8,549 bases of DNA, taken from NCBI GenBank assembly GCA_021819255.1, contig JAKART010000038.1, positions 2,227-10,775 of the forward strand. Direction: 5' to 3'. The DNA comes from Acidobacteriota bacterium. GTDB taxonomy: Bacteria; Acidobacteriota; Terriglobia; Terriglobales; Acidobacteriaceae. This document shows, piece by piece, positions 1 to 5,096 of the stretch (position 1 is its first letter; every line of letters begins with the position of its first letter). Made by a program: the position numbers and the translations under genes. The notes beneath the pieces were generated by a model, which was given only the letters and a program-made list of their open reading frames with translations, was not told the origin of the DNA and searched no databases.

Positions 1-954
1 GTCCTGGACGAGATGGACTCCACCTTGTTTGATCGCTGGGCCGCGGCATCTCTAAAGGAATGCGACCTGCTGCTGGGCGCATCAACCTCCAGCCTGGCCA
101 CCGGCGCTAGGGCGCAAAGCGCCGGCGGGGTGTTTGTTTTGGACCGCGCCTGCCCTGATATCCGCGTACAACAGGAGATGATGATCGAGGAGGCGCGGAA
201 GGCCGGCGGCATCTTTTCTCCCAACTCAGCCTGGTTCATCGAGCGCCAGGTAGAGGAATACGAACGTGCCGACCTGATCCTGACGCCCTCCGAGTACAGC
301 CGAAGAAGCTATCCAGAGCATCTGAGACGCAAGACGATCCTGGCTCCTCTGTACGGCCGCTCCAAGGTGGCGCGACGGCCGCCGAGGCCTGCCGGTTCTC
401 CATTTGTACTGGGGGTGGTGGGCGGACATCCCTTACGCAAGGGATACCTCTACTTGCTGCAGGCCTGGAAGGATCTGGCGCTACCCCATGCCAACCTCAG
501 GATCCGCTCCGGAGATGAGATCTTTCGCTATCCTGTGCTGAAGCGCTTGCTGAGCCAGTTGCCGAATGTTGAAAGGGTGGGTTATGTTGCCGACATCAGC
601 CAGTTCTATGCCGGCTGCGATGCCTTCATCCTTCCCAGCGTGGACGATGGCTTCGGAATGGCTCTGTTTGAGGCTCTCGCCAACGGGGTCCCTTCGATCG
701 CCACGCGCCACTGCGGGGCTTCCGAGCTTCTGGTTCCAGAGCGTGATTTCCTTTTAATTGAACCGTTTAGCATAGATGAGATCAAGCAAGCAATAAACCG
801 CCTCTACGTCTCTTCGGAGCTCCGCGAGAGGTTGTCGAAACAAGGTCCCGCAGCGATTCAGTCCCTCGAAGCGGAAGGCTTGCCTGCACCTTATGAAGCA
901 GGGGTGGATTCTCTGCTGCGGATTTTATCGGGGAGAACTTCTTCGATATCCTAG
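1..954 (+). CDS. Glycosyltransferase family 4-like protein, 3' part (5' end outside window)
   Basis: Probable retaining GT-B glycosyltransferase that moves a sugar from a nucleotide-sugar to a polysaccharide, lipid or other acceptor; the substrate cannot be read from the sequence. The frame is open from base 1 (Val-Leu-Asp-Glu before the Met at 13). Only about 125 residues precede the inter-domain region, too few for a full N-terminal Rossmann domain, so the Met at 13 is probably internal and the gene starts upstream. Counting from that Met, the C-terminal donor domain begins near residue 130. It has the phosphate-binding GGHPLRKGYLYLLQAW segment (137-152), the GCDAFILPS strand (201-209) and the family signature DDGFGMALFEALANGVPSIA (211-230). 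In that signature the usual E-x7-E appears as D212-x7-E220, a conservative change of the first Glu. The stop is TAG at 952-954, 33 bp from the convergent thiS. GT4 membership is fairly sure; the exact role is unknown. Confidence 0.85.
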   Translation, partial: VLDEMDSTLFDRWAAASLKECDLLLGASTSSLATGARAQSAGGVFVLDRACPDIRVQQEMMIEEARKAGGIFSPNSAWFIERQVEEYERADLILTPSEYSRRSYPEHLRRKTILAPLYGRSKVARRPPRPAGSPFVLGVVGGHPLRKGYLYLLQAWKDLALPHANLRIRSGDEIFRYPVLKRLLSQLPNVERVGYVADISQFYAGCDAFILPSVDDGFGMALFEALANGVPSIATRHCGASELLVPERDFLLIEPFSIDEIKQAINRLYVSSELRERLSKQGPAAIQSLEAEGLPAPYEAGVDSLLRILSGRTSSIS

Positions 955-970
955 GACATATCCTTTTCAT

Positions 971-1000
971 AAGAACAAGATATCGTCTTAAAGTTCTTTT
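971..1000 (+). terminator. Weak AU-rich hairpin between convergent genes
   Basis: AAGAAC (971-976) pairs with GTTCTT (993-998). Inside it AAGA (977-980) pairs with TCTT (986-989) around a 5-nt loop, leaving a 3-nt bulge (990-992). A short T run ends the structure at 1000. It lies 16 bp after the glycosyltransferase stop and overlaps the last codons of thiS, so it could end the plus-strand transcript. The stem is AT-rich and the T tract is short, so it is a weak candidate. Confidence 0.3.
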
Positions 1001-1218
1001 CCACCTCCAACAAAGTGGACAATCTCCAGCCGATCATTCTCGGCAATCTGAACCTGGTTCCAACGTCCCCGAGGGACGATCTGTCCATTAAGTTCCACGG
1101 CGACTTGATCTCCCTTGAGACCAAGGGCCAAAACGATGCTGGACAAGGGTGAAGGTGAAGAGAGATCCACGAAGCTTCGCGACTGCCCGTTGATGTGGAC
1201 GGTAAGAGGAGATGCCAT
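988..1218 (-). CDS. thiS: Thiamine biosynthesis sulfur carrier protein ThiS, with extra C-terminal residues
   Basis: Ubiquitin-like sulfur carrier. In this family ThiF adenylates the C-terminal Gly, sulfur is loaded as a thiocarboxylate, and thiazole synthase ThiG uses it to build the thiazole of thiamine in the cytoplasm. The 76-residue protein has the beta-grasp pattern: an N-terminal strand LTVHINGQ (5-12), a hydrophobic LSSIVLALGLKGDQVAVELN stretch (25-44), IVPRGRW (47-53) and the family ending RLEIVHFVGGG (63-73). Unusually, Lys-Glu-Leu (codons at 991-999) follows the glycines before the TAA at 988-990. A canonical ThiS ends at Gly-Gly, so this one would need trimming to be charged. The ATG at 1216-1218 fits the family N-terminus, but only a weak AGG lies about 10 nt upstream. 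The gene is 125 bp downstream of thiD on the same strand, probably co-transcribed. No thiG, thiF or thiO is visible in the window. Confidence 0.85.
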   Translation of the reverse strand: MASPLTVHINGQSRSFVDLSSPSPLSSIVLALGLKGDQVAVELNGQIVPRGRWNQVQIAENDRLEIVHFVGGGKEL

Positions 1219-1343
1219 ACAAGATGAGCCTAGCAGAGTCCAAATCCAGGCGACGGTGATTGTTGATCTCTCGTTCTGGGCTGGAAACCGGCGGTCAGAG
1301 TGGCCGGGTCACGGAGCCTGAGCAGAAGCGCCACGGGAGACGC

Positions 1344-2267
1344 TCAGCGGGTGTGCCAGAGAAGGTTGAGGGGGCCCCTTCCATGCCCCAGGTTGGGAGC
1401 ATTGCGAATGGCTTCGGCGACAAAGTGTTTGGCTCCGCGTACGGCCTCCACCGGGGAGTCCCGCAGAACCAGATGGCATAGAAGCGAAGACGAGAAAGCG
1501 CAACCTGTGCCATGGGTCGAGCTGGATTCGATATGCTCTCCGGCATACCTGTGCACATCCCCAGACGGCAGGAGGAGAAGATCCGTGGGTTGAATCTGGT
1601 CACCCGCCGTGGCGACGATGTGCAGATGGGGATGGCGTTGAGCCAGGAAGCGGGCGGCGGCCTCCGCTTGCGGGACGGTTTCGACCGGTAGAGAGGTCAG
1701 CGAAGAGAGTTCTTCCCAGTTAGGCGTGATCCAGGTGATCTGAGGCAACAGGACGTGGTGGAGAAGTTCGATGGCGTCGGAGGGCAGCAGGTGGGCGCCC
1801 GAGGTTGCTCTGAGAACCGGATCGAGGACGATCGGAGGGATCGGTGGGCCGCCGGAACTCCGATTCCCTTCCGACCCTGGCCTCATGGAGAGCTTGAGCG
1901 CGGCGATAGACTCTGCAACCGCGGTAGCCGCTGCCGCCGAGCCTAACATGCCGATTTTGATGCCTGCCGGCAGAAGATCAGACGCCAGGTGGTTCAGGGA
2001 GCGGCGCAAAAAGGAGGGGTCTACCGGAACAACCTCTTCCACGCCCAGTGTGGATTGCACGGTGAGCGCAGTCAGAACGGAGGTTCCGTAGAAGCGATGG
2101 GCGGAAAATGTTGCAAGATCAGCCGAGATCCCGGCTCCGCTGGAAGGATCGTGACCCGCAATGCTCAGGAGGGTCCGGGGACCGGCGGTGACGCGGGACG
2201 AAAAAACAGACGCGTTGGGACCACCCGACAATGCACCAACGCTATCACAGTGAGGCAGAAATTGCAA
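1344..2267 (-). CDS. thiD: Hydroxymethylpyrimidine/phosphomethylpyrimidine kinase ThiD
   Basis: Cytoplasmic ribokinase-fold enzyme that phosphorylates HMP and then HMP-P to HMP-PP, the pyrimidine precursor joined to thiazole phosphate by ThiE. Visible family motifs: SIAGHDPSSGAGISADLATF (35-54) with YGTSVLTALTVQST after it (60-73), KIGMLG (104-109), VLDPVLRATSG (147-157), ITPNWEE (180-186) and the anion-hole/catalytic STHGTGC (250-256, Cys256). The usual V-x-K-G-G-H segment reads VATAGDQ (218-224). A Gly/Ser/Pro-rich insertion lies at about 127-145. The longest frame uses a TTG at 2265-2267 and puts about 30 residues before the conserved start of the fold. A second in-frame TTG is at 2229-2231. 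There is no ATG or GTG in this N-terminal stretch and no convincing Shine-Dalgarno, so the start is uncertain. The gene is divergent from rlpA and upstream of thiS. No TPP riboswitch fits in the 68-bp leader region. Confidence 0.93.
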   Translation of the reverse strand: MQFLPHCDSVGALSGGPNASVFSSRVTAGPRTLLSIAGHDPSSGAGISADLATFSAHRFYGTSVLTALTVQSTLGVEEVVPVDPSFLRRSLNHLASDLLPAGIKIGMLGSAAAATAVAESIAALKLSMRPGSEGNRSSGGPPIPPIVLDPVLRATSGAHLLPSDAIELLHHVLLPQITWITPNWEELSSLTSLPVETVPQAEAAARFLAQRHPHLHIVATAGDQIQPTDLLLLPSGDVHRYAGEHIESSSTHGTGCAFSSSLLCHLVLRDSPVEAVRGAKHFVAEAIRNAPNLGHGRGPLNLLWHTR

Positions 2268-2277
2268 GCAAAAAACA

Positions 2278-2311
2278 AGCCTAAATGCCTTTTATTTGTT
2301 TGACTTAGGCT
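2278..2311. repeat. Inverted repeat in the thiD-rlpA divergent spacer
   Basis: AGCCTAA (2278-2284) and TTAGGCT (2305-2311) are perfect 7-bp inverted arms separated by 20 bp. The right arm begins on the last base of the putative -35 box of rlpA, and the left arm lies just upstream of the thiD start. The position between two divergent genes and over a promoter suits an operator for a dimeric regulator. No known regulator site was recognised. A 7-bp match in AT-rich spacer could also be chance. Confidence 0.35.
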
Positions 2312-2328
2312 ATCCCGGAAGAGACAAT
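2300..2328 (+). promoter_or_regulatory. Sigma70-like promoter candidate for rlpA
   Basis: TTGACT (2300-2305, 5 of 6 to the -35 consensus) is followed after exactly 17 bp by GACAAT (2323-2328, 4 of 6 to the -10 consensus). Transcription would then start around 2335, at or next to the A of the rlpA ATG at 2336. That leaves little or no 5' leader and no room for a Shine-Dalgarno. The -35 and spacing are good and the -10 is mediocre. Confidence 0.45.
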
Positions 2329-2335
2329 ATTCAGT

Positions 2336-2941
2336 ATGAGTGATCCTACGGTGAATAGCGTGGAAGAGCTACAGGGAAAGAGAGGCCGCCAGCGCACCCG
2401 CGCCGGCGTGCTGGCCGTAACCCTTGGGCTGACGGTCTCCCTCGCTGCAAGTCCTACGGTGAAACGAGACCATGCTGTCTTGACGAACAATCCACCGTCT
2501 GGCAAGACAACGGCAAAGCGCCACTGGTTCCAGATCGGCAAAGCCTCCTGGTACGGAGGCGCCTTTAACGGGCGGAAGACCGCCGATGGGGAGACGTACG
2601 ATATGTACGCCATGACCTGTGCCCACCGCACGCTTCCGCTGGGAAGCTGGGTTCGGGTGACGAATCTTGAAAACCGGAGATCCACCATCCTTCGGGTAAA
2701 TGATCGTGGTCCGATGCCGATGACCCGCATTGTGGATCTCTCCTATGCGGCGGCGAAGAGGCTCGGTGTAGAAGGATTAGCCAAAGTGCGCCTTGAAGTC
2801 GTCGATCCAGACGACCCAAAGTTGGCCGGGCAGACGGTTGCGGAACTTGGCATGAACGATCCTTCCAAGCTGCCTCCGGCTGGCGAGCTGTCGGCGGAGA
2901 GTCTGCTGACGCCGGAGTTCATCGCCCATCTGGGCAGATAA
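2336..2941 (+). CDS. rlpA: RlpA-like septal ring lytic transglycosylase / double-psi beta-barrel protein
   Basis: RlpA family proteins sit in the envelope, and characterised members cleave denuded peptidoglycan strands at the division septum. The 201-residue product has a basic stretch (15-22) and a hydrophobic segment (about 23-39, GVLAVTLGLTVSLAAS), which together form a signal peptide or membrane anchor. I see no clear lipobox Cys. The double-psi beta-barrel runs from about 68 to 156: GKASWYG (68-74), NGRKTADGETYD (78-89), AMTCAHRTLPLGSWVRVTN (92-110), VNDRGP (121-126) and RIVDLSYAAAKRLG (131-144). E86, H97 and D123 occupy the conserved active-region positions. About 45 residues follow and there is no C-terminal SPOR domain, so septal targeting through denuded glycan binding is not evident. 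The ATG at 2336 is the first in-frame start; GGAAGAG upstream is too distant to be a good ribosome site. In-frame GTGs at 2351 and 2360 are alternatives. Divergent from thiD. Confidence 0.92.
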   Translation: MSDPTVNSVEELQGKRGRQRTRAGVLAVTLGLTVSLAASPTVKRDHAVLTNNPPSGKTTAKRHWFQIGKASWYGGAFNGRKTADGETYDMYAMTCAHRTLPLGSWVRVTNLENRRSTILRVNDRGPMPMTRIVDLSYAAAKRLGVEGLAKVRLEVVDPDDPKLAGQTVAELGMNDPSKLPPAGELSAESLLTPEFIAHLGR

Positions 2942-2984
2942 TGCAGGAAGCGGCGCCGGCAGATGGCGGAAACGGGCAAATCTT

Positions 2985-3022
2985 CTTGATGGCCGGACGG
3001 AGACTTGATGGCCAGACGGAGA
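2985..3022. repeat. 19-bp tandem duplication
   Basis: CTTGATGGCCGGACGGAGA (2985-3003) is followed directly by the same 19 bases with one change, G to A at the eleventh position (3004-3022). It lies in non-coding spacer 44 bp after rlpA. It looks like a recent slippage or duplication event; no function is evident. Confidence 0.8.
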
Positions 3023-3220
3023 CAATCCCCGGGAGGGCCTCTGTCTTCCCTGCCTGAAAGACCTCTGCGGCCTCGCCGGTTTGCGGCAAGATACAGATCT
3101 TCCGCCTGGCAGGGTTTCCCGAAACGGCCATTCCTGGGTGTTCCAGGGGCGAACGCTGCTCAAGGTGACGGGCCTGGGCAAAGACGATGCGGAGAGGCGC
3201 TTGGATTTTGAAAGATCCTC

Positions 3221-3262
3221 CAACAGCAGAACGCCCGGCGCGCGCCGAGCGTTTCGCTGTTG
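3221..3262. terminator. Long GC-rich hairpin between convergent genes (possible bidirectional terminator)
   Basis: The outer arms CAACAGC (3221-3227) and GCTGTTG (3256-3262) pair perfectly. The stem continues with AACGC (3230-3234) to GCGTT (3249-3253) and CGGC (3236-3239) to GCCG (3244-3247), with one A/C mismatch, one G-T wobble and one C/A mismatch, closing on a GCGC loop. The 42-nt structure is almost fully paired. Neither side has a T tract, so it does not meet the classic intrinsic rule. Its place between rlpA (+) and the DDAH-like gene (-) fits transcript termination or 3'-end protection. Confidence 0.5.
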
Positions 3263-3367
3263 GAAGCTGACCTCAAAACAGCGCGGAAGCTTTCCCCGGC
3301 CTGATTAACCGTAACAATCGCCGGCAGAAGGCCGGATTCCGATCTGCTGCTCCTGACAGCGGATGCG

Positions 3368-4291
3368 TCAGCACGCCGTAAGGCGACCGTGCGTAATGGG
3401 CATATCGCTCAGGCGCAGCGCAAGCGATTTGGCTCCGCCGCCCCCCTTCATGAACTCGCTGAGTTCGAGTTGAACCACATCGAAGCCGGCGTCGAAGAGC
3501 CGCGTCGCCAGCTCCCGGGTGATCTCACCGGTGAAGATGGTGTGTCCAAGATTCAACGCGCAACAAGCCATGTGAGTCGCGTCAAGTTCCGAGACGGCGA
3601 TTCGGTGGTTGGCTGGGTAAGCAGCTTCGATGACGGCAACGGAGGCAGGGTCAAAGGCTCCGGGGTAGTAGAGGATGTAACCCGTACCCTCACCCGTGGG
3701 ATTCGCCAGTGGGGTGAAGCAGGTATCCAGGTGGTAGAAGCGCGGATCCGACAGGTGCAGCGAAGTAATGGGGATCTGCCAGGCATCGGCCACGTGGCGG
3801 TGCGCAGCGCGGCAGGTACGCACGCCGTGCGCCGCCCACAGGGCTGTCCCTTGATCGTTGAAGGCCACATCACCCTCTCCTTCGAAGGGAGTCTCGCGCG
3901 GGGTCTCCCAGATCAAGAATCCTTCACTGATCAGCCAGCGCCGAAGGTGGGCGGTTTCAGGGCGACGCTGTAGCGGATTGAAGCTGGAGATGGCGGCCAC
4001 GCCATGATGAATGAGGGCGCCGTGGGAAAGGAAGACCATGTCCGGGCAGCCCGGCTCTGGACGCAAAAGGCGAACGTCCGCCACGCTCCGCAGCACGTTG
4101 TGCATGCTCTTCCACTGCGCAAAGGCAAGGTCGCGAGAGGATCGATGAACGTTGCTCGCCATCCAGGGGTTCAGAACGTAATCGATGCCGTACCACTCGG
4201 GTGGGCACATCAGATAGGTTGGACGGGTGAACTGGGGCGTGGAAGCGAAGAGCTTGGAAGCATCGGGTGAGACGGCAGTGCTGATGACCAT
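3368..4291 (-). CDS. Amidinotransferase/DDAH-family protein with catalytic Cys replaced by Ser
   Basis: Pentein-fold protein of the dimethylarginine dimethylaminohydrolase/arginine deiminase-related superfamily. Its members hydrolyse or transfer guanidino groups through a Cys-His-Glu/Asp site. With the ATG at 4289-4291 as residue 1 (307 aa), visible family segments are YLMCPPEWYGIDYVLNPWM (26-44), CPDMVF (82-87), FEGEGDVAF (136-144, acidic substrate-binding site), DPRFYHLDTCF (182-192, catalytic His187), GYILYYPGAFDP (204-215) and SEFMKGGGGAKSLALRLSD (278-296). The last segment normally reads KC-L, with Cys as nucleophile; here residue 289 is Ser (codon TCG, 3425-3427 reverse). The usual MVFTANAG is MVFLSHGA (85-92). 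An upstream TTG at 4337-4339 would add 16 residues unlike the family; AGGA lies about 11 nt before the preferred ATG. Family sure, but enzymatic activity doubtful. A terminator-like hairpin separates it from the gene upstream, so it may have its own promoter. Confidence 0.85.
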   Translation of the reverse strand: MVISTAVSPDASKLFASTPQFTRPTYLMCPPEWYGIDYVLNPWMASNVHRSSRDLAFAQWKSMHNVLRSVADVRLLRPEPGCPDMVFLSHGALIHHGVAAISSFNPLQRRPETAHLRRWLISEGFLIWETPRETPFEGEGDVAFNDQGTALWAAHGVRTCRAAHRHVADAWQIPITSLHLSDPRFYHLDTCFTPLANPTGEGTGYILYYPGAFDPASVAVIEAAYPANHRIAVSELDATHMACCALNLGHTIFTGEITRELATRLFDAGFDVVQLELSEFMKGGGGAKSLALRLSDMPITHGRLTAC

Positions 4292-4415
4292 AATGAAGAA
4301 GTTCCTGTTACCGTGAAGGAGTTTCCTCCCCAGAGACAACTTTCGTCAAGTGGGGGAAGGTTACTCGAAGGGATACTTGCCCGAAACGCACAGTTGGTGA
4401 GACGCCTCCACGAGC

Positions 4416-4444
4416 AAAAAGGTCCGCCGGCGGGCGAACCTTTT
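4416..4444 (-). terminator. Rho-independent terminator-like hairpin, symmetric
   Basis: AAAAGGT (4417-4423) pairs with ACCTTTT (4438-4444). After a C/A mismatch, CGCC (4425-4428) pairs with GGCG (4433-4436) around the tetraloop GGCG (4429-4432). The stem is flanked by A5 on one side and T4 on the other. On the minus strand the transcript would end in five U, as an intrinsic terminator should; on the plus strand it would end in four U. It lies about 270 bp after the zinc-ribbon stop and about 125 bp before the DDAH-like start, so it would insulate the latter. Confidence 0.6.
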
Positions 4445-4640
4445 GATGGTGCGTTGATCAAAAACTGTGTTGAAAAGTTTCAGCCCGGATGGGGAGAACC
4501 GCGAGGCGCAGTCGAAGATCATCCAGAGATGCAAGGATTTGAACGACTTCCTTGCTCGAGTTGCCAGTCCCACAAGCTCTCAGGAGGCTGCTGAAGAGAT
4601 TCAAAGATCCTTCATAGGGCGCTCCAACTGGCGGAGCCTT

Positions 4641-4665
4641 TCCCAAGCTCAGATCCCAAGCTCAG
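4641..4665. repeat. Short tandem repeat, 13-bp period
   Basis: TCCCAAGCTCAG occurs at 4641-4652 and again at 4654-4665, one base apart, in non-coding spacer. No function is evident. Confidence 0.7.
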
Positions 4666-4716
4666 GCCATGGCGAAGGAACTTCCCTGAAGGGTAGACTT
4701 CAGCCTTCGCGTGCTC

Positions 4717-4896
4717 TCAGAGCTTTTCGAAGAAGTCACAGGCCGAGCAGGAGATATAAACGCCGCCCGGGATGCCACGCTCACGGTCCTTGACCCGCTT
4801 GACGATGCGGGTGGGCTTGGAGCACTTGGGACAATCCGTGCTCTTTTGTGTATCCATGACCTTCTTGCGGTCTCCGGTCTTGGCAATCTTTGCCAT
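4717..4896 (-). CDS. Small zinc-ribbon protein of unknown function
   Basis: The 59-residue product has two C-x2-C knuckles: DCPKC (Cys22, Cys25) and SCSAC (Cys50, Cys53). The 24 residues between them are basic (RIVKRVKDRERGIPGG). This is the layout of a single zinc ribbon, typical of nucleic-acid or protein-binding modules. The first 20 residues (MAKIAKTGDRKKVMDTQKST) are basic and probably disordered. The start is the ATG at 4894-4896, chosen because AGGAG (4906-4910 on the minus strand) lies 9 nt before it. The ATG two codons earlier (4900-4902) is only 3 nt from that site. There is no signal peptide or membrane segment, so it is probably cytoplasmic. It lies 200 bp after the CPBP gene on the same strand. 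I do not recognise a named family. The strong ribosome site and the paired cysteines argue that it is real. Confidence 0.7.
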   Translation of the reverse strand: MAKIAKTGDRKKVMDTQKSTDCPKCSKPTRIVKRVKDRERGIPGGVYISCSACDFFEKL

Positions 4897-4905
4897 TGTC
4901 ATGAT

Positions 4906-4910
4906 CTCCT
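4906..4910 (-). promoter_or_regulatory. Ribosome binding site that fixes the zinc-ribbon start
   Basis: AGGAG on the minus strand has 9-nt spacing to the ATG at 4894-4896 and only 3-nt spacing to the ATG at 4900-4902. This favours the 59-residue form over longer ones. Confidence 0.65.
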
Positions 4911-5096
4911 GAAACAAAAGTGAGGCCCGCACAGCGCTGAGCGACCGTGCTGGATCCGTAACGGGCTAGGCGGGTGGGCTGGGCCGAACAGGGGGGTCGC
5001 AAGAGCGCAAGGCGGATTGAATCTCTCCCTTGAGTTTACACGATGGGAGACCCTACCTTCTGTCTGCGGAGGACACGCCGTGGCGAGAGTCTGGCG

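Larger units (their letters stand above)
2942..3367. other. 426-bp spacer between convergent genes, no supported gene
   Basis: The spacer lies between the rlpA stop and the end of the DDAH-like gene. Short open frames on both strands have low-complexity Arg/Pro/Ser-rich translations and no family likeness, so none is called. The spacer holds a 19-bp tandem duplication (2985-3022), a long GC-rich hairpin (3221-3262) and a small hairpin CCGGC-AGAAG-GCCGG (3321-3335). The small hairpin sits about 32 bp past the DDAH-like stop on the minus strand and is followed there by CGATTGTTA, so it may help end that transcript. Confidence 0.5.
4292..4716. other. 425-bp spacer, no supported gene
   Basis: The spacer lies between the zinc-ribbon gene and the DDAH-like gene, both on the minus strand. 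Open frames here have no family likeness. It contains the terminator-like hairpin at 4416-4444 and a short tandem repeat at 4641-4665. A -35-like TTGACG on the minus strand (about 4345-4350) lies upstream of the DDAH-like start, but no good -10 box follows it, so I do not call a promoter. Confidence 0.5.

Noticed and set aside
2268..2335. Possible TPP riboswitch before thiD
   Set aside because: The spacer is only 68 bp, AT-rich and lacks the CTGAGA and ACCTGA core elements.
2777..3223. A 148-codon minus-strand frame across the end of rlpA and the spacer
   Set aside because: The translation is Arg/Ser/Pro-rich and low complexity, and half of it is antisense to rlpA.
3081..3308. A 75-codon plus-strand frame in the spacer after rlpA
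   Set aside because: A short stretch looks protein-like, but there is no ribosome site and no family match, and the long hairpin falls inside it.
3389..3973. A 194-codon open frame on the plus strand
   Set aside because: It is antisense to the DDAH-like gene, whose motifs are clear; the plus-strand translation resembles nothing.
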